Shown: in pieces, positions 58,383 to 64,000 of the stretch
Layout: every line of letters starts with the position of its first letter
How positions within the stretch are numbered: the stretch's first letter is position 1
From: Arcanobacterium canis
GTDB lineage: Bacteria > Actinomycetota > Actinomycetes > Actinomycetales > Actinomycetaceae
DNA length: 64,000 bases
Assembly (NCBI RefSeq): GCF_029625435.1
Contig: NZ_CP121208.1
Coordinates: 806,001-870,000, forward strand
Direction of reading: 5' to 3'
The notes under the pieces: model-generated
Seen by the model: the letters and a program-made list of their open reading frames with translations, nothing else
Told to the model about the DNA's origin: nothing
Databases searched by the model: none
Made by a program: the position numbers and the translations under genes

Positions 58383-59270
58383 TTAGGGACGATCAACGTT
58401 CCACGTGTTGCAGGCGGCAAGGGTGCCCTTGGTGAGTCCCCGCTGAAGCCACTCGCTGCGCTTCGCTGACGATCCATGCGAGAAGTTATCTGGGTTAGCG
58501 TTCATCCCGGCACTTTCATAGATACGGTCATCCCCAACTGCCGCAGCGGCGTCGAGCGCTGAACGGATCTGCTGGGGCGTGGGTTCTTTCATGAAGGTGA
58601 CGCCGGTATCAGGATCCTTCACTGTTGCGGCATGGTGCATCCAGACACCGGCGAGGCAGTCTGCCTGGAGTTCAGAGCGAACCATCGACGACGTCGGCCC
58701 GGAGGAGTTGTGATCGATCTTTTGTAGATCGCCGGTGTGATTTTGGATGTGATGTCCCCATTCGTGGGCCAGAATATAGAGTTGAGCGAGGGAGGTATTT
58801 TGAGCACCGAACTGCTTGAGCTGGTGAAAGAACGTTGTATCGATGTAAATGGTCTGATCACCGGGACAATAGAACGGTCCAACTTGGTTCGATCCAGTGC
58901 CACAAGCCGTAGCAACCTGACCTGAGTACAGGTTCAATGTCGGGGCATGGTAGCGCAATCCAGCCTCATGAGCGAGCTGTGCTTTCCAGAATTCATCGAG
59001 GGAATTCTTACCCGCCACCATTCGGCAACGGTCGGAGTTGTTTGCGTCCGCTCCTGTGCGACATTCTGCAGCGATATCGCGTGTCTCAGACTGGTTTACA
59101 GGGGCGCTGACCTGGGAACCGAGATTGGGGAACTGTCCGGTGACGAGGAAGAAGAGGACTGCTGCAACCAAGCCAAAGCCTCCCAGGCCACCGCCAATAG
59201 CTGCACCTCGGTGCCCTCCACCCGATCGAACTCCCGAAGTATCAAGGGTGATATTGTCATTGAAGCTCAT
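58383..59270 (-). CDS. Neutral zinc metallopeptidase (YpfJ family)
   Basis: This 295-residue YpfJ/M-type putative metallopeptidase has an N-terminal basic segment, a membrane helix (GGLGGFGLVAAVLFFLVTGQ) and an extracytoplasmic domain. The zinc motif HExxH is in LAHEWGHHIQNHTG (about residue 168). Other family segments are LNLYSGQVATACGTG, PFYCPGDQTIYID and ELQADCLAGVWMHH. AGGAGG-type sequence precedes the ATG. The substrate is unknown. Confidence 0.92.
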   Translation of the reverse strand: MSFNDNITLDTSGVRSGGGHRGAAIGGGLGGFGLVAAVLFFLVTGQFPNLGSQVSAPVNQSETRDIAAECRTGADANNSDRCRMVAGKNSLDEFWKAQLAHEAGLRYHAPTLNLYSGQVATACGTGSNQVGPFYCPGDQTIYIDTTFFHQLKQFGAQNTSLAQLYILAHEWGHHIQNHTGDLQKIDHNSSGPTSSMVRSELQADCLAGVWMHHAATVKDPDTGVTFMKEPTPQQIRSALDAAAAVGDDRIYESAGMNANPDNFSHGSSAKRSEWLQRGLTKGTLAACNTWNVDRP

Positions 59271-59381
59271 GGTGTCCTCCTAGATGTGAATCTCGTACCT
59301 CTCGTTCCACACTACCGACATTCGTCCCATGTGCGCGTGTTTTCATGACGTTGTGGTGGCAATCTTGGCAGATGGGGACGG

Positions 59382-59395
59382 TACAATATCAGGCG
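59382..59395 (+). promoter_or_regulatory. -10 box of leaderless ABC-F gene
   Basis: TACAAT (59382-59387) ends 7 nt before the GTG at 59395, with no Shine-Dalgarno sequence between. Leaderless initiation is inferred and supports the shorter start. Confidence 0.5.
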
Positions 59396-61008
59396 TGATT
59401 CAAACCTCCGATTTTTCAATGTGCATTGGTACTCGCACACTGATGCAAAATGTGACAGTTCGTGTAGCTAAAGGTAACAAAGTGGGCTTGATTGGCCGCA
59501 ACGGCGCCGGCAAGACCACCTTTTTTCGTGTCCTTTCGGGTCAGAGTGACATCCCGGAAGTAATTGAACATTCCGGACAAATTTCACGCACTGGGTCGGT
59601 TGGTTATCTTGCGCAAGATTCGCGCACGGGTGATCCTGAACAAATTGCGCGTGATCGCATCCTCTCCGTGCGTGGTATTGCCGAAACGATGCGGCGTATT
59701 CGCAAAGCTGAACGCGAGATGTCCACACTTGGAGGACCAAAGCAAATCAAAGCGATGGAACGTTACGTTCGTCTTGACGCTGAGTTTTCTGCAGCGGGAG
59801 GCTATGCGGCAAACGCCGAGGCATCCCAGATTGCTGCCGCGCTCGGACTTGACGAACGTATTTTGGATTCTCCGCTGGGACATTTGTCGGGAGGACAGCG
59901 GCGGCGCGTGGAACTGACCCGTGTCCTGTTTTCTCAGGCCGATACGCTGCTTCTCGACGAACCGACGAATCACCTCGATCATGATTCCTTGATTTGGTTG
60001 CGCGATTTCATTCGGTCCTATCCCGGTGGAGTCTTGATGATCTCTCACTCGGTGGATCTCCTTGCGGACACTGTCAATCATGTGTGGTATCTGGATACGA
60101 ACCGCAGTGTGATTGATGTGTACAACATGGGCTGGGATGCCTACCTCAAGCAGCGCGAAGCGGACGAGAAGCGCCGCCGTCGGGAACGCGCCAATGCTGA
60201 AAAGAAAGCAGAAGCCCTGCTTGCGCAAGCAAATAAAATGCGTGCTAAGGCCACAAAGGCTGTGGCTGCACAAAATATGATCAAGCGAGCAGAACGCCTC
60301 GTTGATTCGCTTGAGGAAGTGCGTGCGGAAGAGAAAGTGGCTCACCTTCGGCTACCTGAGCCTGCACCGTCGGGAAAAACACCATTGATGGCGAAAGGCC
60401 TGACGAAGAACTACGGTTCTCTTGAGGTTTTTACTGGTGTTGACCTCGCGATTGACCGTGGCTCACGAGTAGTTGTTCTCGGACTGAACGGTGCGGGCAA
60501 GACTACTCTCTTGAAACTCCTCTCGGGGGTGGAAGAGCCGGATGCTGGTGAAGTTGTGGCAGGTCATGGCCTCAAACTGGGCTACTATGCTCAGGAACAT
60601 GAGACAATCGACAACTCGGCTACCGTCGTCGAGAACCTGGCCAAGAGCGCTCCGGAGCTTAACGATACAGATTTGCGCAACGTGCTGGGATCCTTCCTGT
60701 TCTCCGGCGATGATGTTGATAAACCTGCGGGTGTCCTTTCGGGCGGCGAAAAGACACGTTTGGCGCTGGCAATGCTGGTGATCTCTGCGGCCAATGTCCT
60801 GCTTTTGGACGAGCCGACGAATAATCTTGATCCTGCTTCACGTGAAGAGATTCTTAAAGCGATCCACTCGTATAAGGGAGCGATTGTGCTGGTCACACAC
60901 GACGAAGGTGCTGTTGAGGCACTCGAACCTGACCGCGTTCTCCTCTTGCCTGATGCAGATGAAGACTTGTGGTCGGATGACTATCTTGAGCTCATTACCC
61001 TGGCTTAA
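59395..61008 (+). CDS. ABC-F family ATPase
   Basis: This soluble protein has two ABC domains and no membrane part, 537 residues. Walker A motifs are GRNGAGKTT and GLNGAGKTT, signatures are LSGGQRRRVEL and LSGGEKTRLAL, and Walker B regions are TLLLDEPTNHLDHD and VLLLDEPTNNLDPA. A charged linker (about 235-310, many Lys/Glu/Ala) separates the halves. ABC-F proteins act on the ribosome (for example in E-site gating or antibiotic protection). Which subtype this is cannot be told. The start is the GTG at 59395, supported by the -10 box and by the family N-terminus. Confidence 0.92.
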   Translation: MIQTSDFSMCIGTRTLMQNVTVRVAKGNKVGLIGRNGAGKTTFFRVLSGQSDIPEVIEHSGQISRTGSVGYLAQDSRTGDPEQIARDRILSVRGIAETMRRIRKAEREMSTLGGPKQIKAMERYVRLDAEFSAAGGYAANAEASQIAAALGLDERILDSPLGHLSGGQRRRVELTRVLFSQADTLLLDEPTNHLDHDSLIWLRDFIRSYPGGVLMISHSVDLLADTVNHVWYLDTNRSVIDVYNMGWDAYLKQREADEKRRRRERANAEKKAEALLAQANKMRAKATKAVAAQNMIKRAERLVDSLEEVRAEEKVAHLRLPEPAPSGKTPLMAKGLTKNYGSLEVFTGVDLAIDRGSRVVVLGLNGAGKTTLLKLLSGVEEPDAGEVVAGHGLKLGYYAQEHETIDNSATVVENLAKSAPELNDTDLRNVLGSFLFSGDDVDKPAGVLSGGEKTRLALAMLVISAANVLLLDEPTNNLDPASREEILKAIHSYKGAIVLVTHDEGAVEALEPDRVLLLPDADEDLWSDDYLELITLA

Positions 61009-61009
61009 G

Positions 61010-61507
61010 ATGAAGGACATGAAGAAGCTCTACATCATGCGCCACGCGCAAGCAGGTTATGGCTTTCCTGACGTCGCTCGTGAGCTCACTGCACGCGGGC
61101 GTCAGCAGGCTGCCGACGCCGGAGCACGGTTTGCGCAGGTTGGCGCGATCGACCTTGCGATTGTCTCGGGTGCAACCCGTACACGACAGACGCTCACGGG
61201 CATTTGCGCTGCTGGAGCTCAGATCGCGAGCATCGAGTATGACGACGATCTGTACACGGCTGGGCAATACAGCGTGCTTCAAAAGCTCCACAATATTTCG
61301 CCCGATGTTCATTCCGTTCTCCTGATTGGACATGAACCAACGATGTCTGGAGTGACTGCGTTACTGTCGAATGGGGTGACCCGCGAGGGCAGGGAAGCTG
61401 GCCGGGGATTCCTCCCATCGCAGGTTGCCATCTTGGAATTTTTGTCGTCATGGGCCGGACTAGACATGCGCGGCGCACAAGTTGTTGAGCTTTGGCAACC
61501 TCGCTAA
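61010..61507 (+). CDS. SixA-type phosphohistidine phosphatase
   Basis: This histidine phosphatase of 165 residues has the RHA/RHG motif in LYIMRHAQAGYGF (catalytic His about residue 13) and a second His in LLIGHEPTMSGV (about 108). LTARGRQQAADAGARF and SGATRTRQTL are family landmarks. The start is ATG 61010 or ATG 61019. It follows the ABC-F gene by 1 bp, so the two are probably cotranscribed. Confidence 0.88.
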   Translation: MKDMKKLYIMRHAQAGYGFPDVARELTARGRQQAADAGARFAQVGAIDLAIVSGATRTRQTLTGICAAGAQIASIEYDDDLYTAGQYSVLQKLHNISPDVHSVLLIGHEPTMSGVTALLSNGVTREGREAGRGFLPSQVAILEFLSSWAGLDMRGAQVVELWQPR

Positions 61508-61551
61508 TACAAAGGTCGGGATGTCAGTTGAAACTCACATCCCGACCTTTG
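61508..61551. terminator. Bidirectional terminator between sixA-like gene and glgC
   Basis: ACAAAGGTCGGGATGT (61508-61523) pairs perfectly with 61536-61551 across a 12-nt loop, between convergent genes. Confidence 0.88.
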
Positions 61552-61570
61552 TCAGTGCATTGAAGTTTTA

Positions 61571-62815
61571 CTATCTCGTCACGTGTGTGCCCTTGGGGAC
61601 AACGACGACGCCAGAATCAGAGACGACGAACCCGCGAGCGCGATCGTAGTCGTGATCAATACCGATCTGAACGCCTTCATCGACGATGACGTTTTTATCG
61701 AGGATGACCCGGTTTAACGTTGCGTTCCTCTTGATATTCGCATTTGCAAAAATGACAGAGTCACGAACCTCGGCCCAAGAATTCACGCGAACATAGGGGG
61801 AGAGCACAGAACCGTGGACCTCGCCTCCGGAAATAATTACTCCCGGGGAGATAATTGAGTCAACGGCATGTCCCATACGCTCGTAGTATCCGTACACGAA
61901 TTTTGCCGGGGGAAGGCCCGTATAACCCGTTAAGAGGGGCCAATCGCGGTTGTATAGGTTGAACACAGGGTTGACCGCCACAAGGTCCATATTCGCTTCG
62001 TAGAACGAATCGATCGTGCCGACGTCGCGCCAGTAATTGCGATCACGGTCTGACGATCCGGGGACGCCATTGAACGTGAAGTCATAAACACCGCAGTCAT
62101 TGTTTTCGACGAACATCGGGACAATATTTCCGCCCATATCGTGGGCAGATGAGTCGTCTTTCGCATCCGTATGCATCGCTTCAATAAGCGCCGACGTCGT
62201 CATGACGTAGTTGCCCATCGACGCAAGAATTTCATTCGGCGAATCGGGTAAGCCTTCACATTCAGCGGGCTTTTCAAGGAAGCGAGAAACCTTTGTCGGA
62301 TCGTTCGGTGTCGTTTCAATAACTCCGAAACTTTTGGACATCTCCTTCGGCTGGCGGATACCAGCCACAGTGAGTCCCACACCAGAATCGATATGTTGCT
62401 GAACCATCTGTTCGAAATCGAAACGATAGATGTTATCGGCTCCGGTGATGAGGACATACTGCGGATGCTCATCTTCCAAAGTATTAAGCGACTGATAAAT
62501 GGCATCTGCGCTGCCCAAGTACCACTGTTTTCCACGCCGTTGCTGGGCGGGAACAGGTGCGATGTAGTTTCCAAGCAAATTCGACATTCGCCAAGTCTGG
62601 GAAATATGGCGATCGAGCGAGTGTGACTTGTACTGCGTCAGAACGACCGTACGCAGGTAGCCAGAGTTGACGATATTCGACAAAGCAAAATCGATAAGTC
62701 GGTAAATGCCGCCGAAAGGAACAGCTGGCTTTGCGCGATCACGAGTGAGCGGCATGAGCCTCTTGCCTTCCCCTCCAGCCAGCACCATTGCAAGCACTGA
62801 AGGTTTATGTCTCAT
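61571..62815 (-). CDS. glgC: Glucose-1-phosphate adenylyltransferase
   Basis: GlgC makes ADP-glucose for glycogen (and, in actinobacteria, for maltosyl-phosphate). [41 protein letters not shown] (about 7-48) is the nucleotidyltransferase motif. [17 protein letters not shown] and the C-terminal left-handed beta-helix ([20 protein letters not shown]) are present. Length (414) is typical. The ATG has a -10 box 6 nt upstream and no ribosome binding site. It is divergent from glgA, as in mycobacteria. Confidence 0.97.
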   Translation of the reverse strand: MRHKPSVLAMVLAGGEGKRLMPLTRDRAKPAVPFGGIYRLIDFALSNIVNSGYLRTVVLTQYKSHSLDRHISQTWRMSNLLGNYIAPVPAQQRRGKQWYLGSADAIYQSLNTLEDEHPQYVLITGADNIYRFDFEQMVQQHIDSGVGLTVAGIRQPKEMSKSFGVIETTPNDPTKVSRFLEKPAECEGLPDSPNEILASMGNYVMTTSALIEAMHTDAKDDSSAHDMGGNIVPMFVENNDCGVYDFTFNGVPGSSDRDRNYWRDVGTIDSFYEANMDLVAVNPVFNLYNRDWPLLTGYTGLPPAKFVYGYYERMGHAVDSIISPGVIISGGEVHGSVLSPYVRVNSWAEVRDSVIFANANIKRNATLNRVILDKNVIVDEGVQIGIDHDYDRARGFVVSDSGVVVVPKGTHVTR

Positions 62816-62827
62816 AATTCCATTTTA
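62816..62827 (-). promoter_or_regulatory. Leaderless promoter of glgC
   Basis: On the minus strand TAAAAT (plus-strand ATTTTA at 62822-62827) ends 6 nt before the glgC ATG at 62815. No Shine-Dalgarno sequence lies between. Confidence 0.5.
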
Positions 62828-62883
62828 GCGATAAAACGGTTTCACAGTGTGGAGAAACTCGCATGTTGAGACATATTGCTCGG

Positions 62884-62889
62884 TAGACT
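62884..62889 (+). promoter_or_regulatory. -10 of glgA
   Basis: TAGACT lies 24 bp upstream of the glgA ATG, leaving a leader with AAAGGAG. It is the same hexamer as before infC and the TPR gene. The -35 is weak. Confidence 0.45.
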
Positions 62890-62912
62890 GGAGGAAATGA
62901 CAAAGGAGTGCC

Positions 62913-64000
62913 ATGAGAGTTGATCTTTTCACCCGCGAGTTTCCCCCGAACGTCTATGGAGGGGCAGGTGTACACGTTACTGAGTTAGCGCGCGTGCTTG
63001 CCGCCGACGCCGATGTCCACGTTCACGCTTTCGATGGTCCGCGCCCTTCGTCGGTTCCGAACCTTGCGTTGACAGGGTACGCCGACGTCGCTGAGCTTGG
63101 GCAGGCCAACGCTTCGATACGTACTCTGGGAGTAGATCTAGAGATGGCCAACGGTGCGCAGGGCGCCGATTTGGTTCATTCACATACGTGGTATGCAAAT
63201 ATGGCCGGACATCTCGCTAAACTCTTGTACGATATCCCGCATGTCGTCTCGGCGCATTCGCTTGAACCGTTGCGCCCTTGGAAACGTGAACAACTTGGTG
63301 GCGGATACAATATCTCTCGGTGGATCGAACAAACTGCGTATGAGAACGCTGACGCGATTATCGCAGTTTCGAAAGCGATGAAGAGCGATATTTTGCGTGT
63401 CTATCCTCATGTTTCATCTGATCGTGTCCATGTGATTCACAATGGTATCGACCTTGAGGCGTGGAAAGCTCCGGCCACTGCGGAAGAATGGGAGGCGGCC
63501 AGAGCCCGTTTCCGGGCGACAGGTTTAGATCCTGATCGTCCAACGATTGTTTTCGTTGGACGGATCACTCGCCAAAAAGGTGTCCCGCATCTCCTGCGTT
63601 CACTCAAGCATGTCGATCCCAATGTCCAGGTTCTTCTTCTCGCCGGAGCGCCGGATACCCCTGAAATCGCCGAGGAAACGAGGACACTTGTTCGCGACCT
63701 GCAACGCGAGCGCAAGGGTGTGGTTTGGATCGATGAACACCTACCTCACGAAGATATTGTCGCTCTCGAAGCCTGCTCGACCACCTTCGTTACCCCCTCG
63801 ATCTATGAGCCGTTGGGCATCGTCAACCTTGAGGCAATGGGTGTAGGTCTTCCAGTCGTTGGGACGAACACAGGCGGAATCCCTGATTGCATTGTCGATG
63901 GTGAAACGGGTGTGCTTGTCGATATTGATCAGAAGACTGATGGAACAGGTACTCCTTTGGCACCTGAAAAGTTTGAATACGATCTCGGCCAAGCACTCAA
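62913..64000 (+). CDS. glgA: Glycogen synthase, GT4 family (cut by window end)
   Basis: The reading frame runs off the right edge after about 362 codons. MRVDLFTREFPPNVYGGAGVHVTELARVL is the donor-site start of actinobacterial GT4 glycogen synthases. Further landmarks are DLVHSHTWYANMAGHL, VIHNGIDLEAW, TIVFVGRITRQKGVPHLL and the catalytic E-x7-E in SIYEPLGIVNLEAMGVGLP. The mycobacterial homologue beside glgC (GlgM) uses ADP-glucose to make maltose 1-phosphate, so this enzyme may do the same. AAAGGAG precedes the ATG. Confidence 0.94.
   Translation, partial: MRVDLFTREFPPNVYGGAGVHVTELARVLAADADVHVHAFDGPRPSSVPNLALTGYADVAELGQANASIRTLGVDLEMANGAQGADLVHSHTWYANMAGHLAKLLYDIPHVVSAHSLEPLRPWKREQLGGGYNISRWIEQTAYENADAIIAVSKAMKSDILRVYPHVSSDRVHVIHNGIDLEAWKAPATAEEWEAARARFRATGLDPDRPTIVFVGRITRQKGVPHLLRSLKHVDPNVQVLLLAGAPDTPEIAEETRTLVRDLQRERKGVVWIDEHLPHEDIVALEACSTTFVTPSIYEPLGIVNLEAMGVGLPVVGTNTGGIPDCIVDGETGVLVDIDQKTDGTGTPLAPEKFEYDLGQAL

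Overview
The window looks like a chromosomal segment of a moderate-GC actinobacterium of the family Actinomycetaceae, most likely the Arcanobacterium/Trueperella group. The reasons are the actinobacterial 16S rRNA gene, the actinobacterial rRNA leader element (TTGTTTGAGA...CAATAGTGTGT), gene order shared with Mycobacterium (tyrS - TPR protein - HAD phosphatase - tiny ORF - tlyA - nadK - recN - steA - steB - NUDIX, and divergent glgC/glgA), and GC content near the low-to-mid 50s by eye. The genus is inferred from memory and was not checked by alignment.

Layout. 1-7.3 kb: a tightly packed housekeeping run on the plus strand (hrcA, dnaJ, rsmE, phoH-like, ybeY, CBS/CorC-type membrane protein, era, recO), then uppS. 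8.1-8.9 kb: a convergent VIT-family metal transporter. 9.1-11.8 kb: an acidic unknown protein, an SseB-family protein and the infC-rpmI-rplT translation operon; infC appears to start at AUU. 11.9-19.2 kb: trmH-type methyltransferase, pheS-pheT, a short-chain dehydrogenase, argR and tyrS. 19.3-24.9 kb: one complete rrn operon (16S-23S-5S, no spacer tRNA) with promoter, leader element, processing stems and a large terminal hairpin. 25.0-36.0 kb: TPR protein, HAD phosphatase, tlyA, nadK, recN, steA, steB, an MraY/WecA-like membrane protein, murJ and a NUDIX hydrolase: RNA modification and repair followed by envelope and division genes. 36.1-42.6 kb: a full suf Fe-S assembly operon led by its regulator (sufR, sufB, sufD, Rieske protein, sufC, sufS, sufU, sufT).

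42.7-58.3 kb is an almost self-contained anaerobic-respiration module. It holds molybdate import (modA, fused modBC), molybdenum cofactor synthesis (moaA, moaD, fused moaB-moaE, moeB, moeA, moaC), a DUF6457-like protein, the Tat export machinery (tatB on one side, tatA-tatC on the other), a TetR regulator with a clear operator-like palindrome, a DMSO-reductase-type enzyme (dmsA, dmsB, dmsC), a TorD-type chaperone and a multi-cluster ferredoxin-like protein. The upstream suf operon could supply Fe-S clusters to it. No mobA is present, although enzymes of this family need the guanylated cofactor. The window closes with a zinc metallopeptidase, an ABC-F ATPase, a SixA-type phosphatase, glgC, and glgA cut by the right edge.

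Two genome-scale signals recur. Six genes have a -10 box (TANNNT-like) ending 6-7 nt before the start codon and no ribosome binding site, which suggests leaderless mRNAs. Convergent gene ends are separated by long, near-perfect palindromes (16-23 bp arms) without U-tracts that can act on both strands. I found no insertion sequence, prophage, CRISPR array or tRNA gene.
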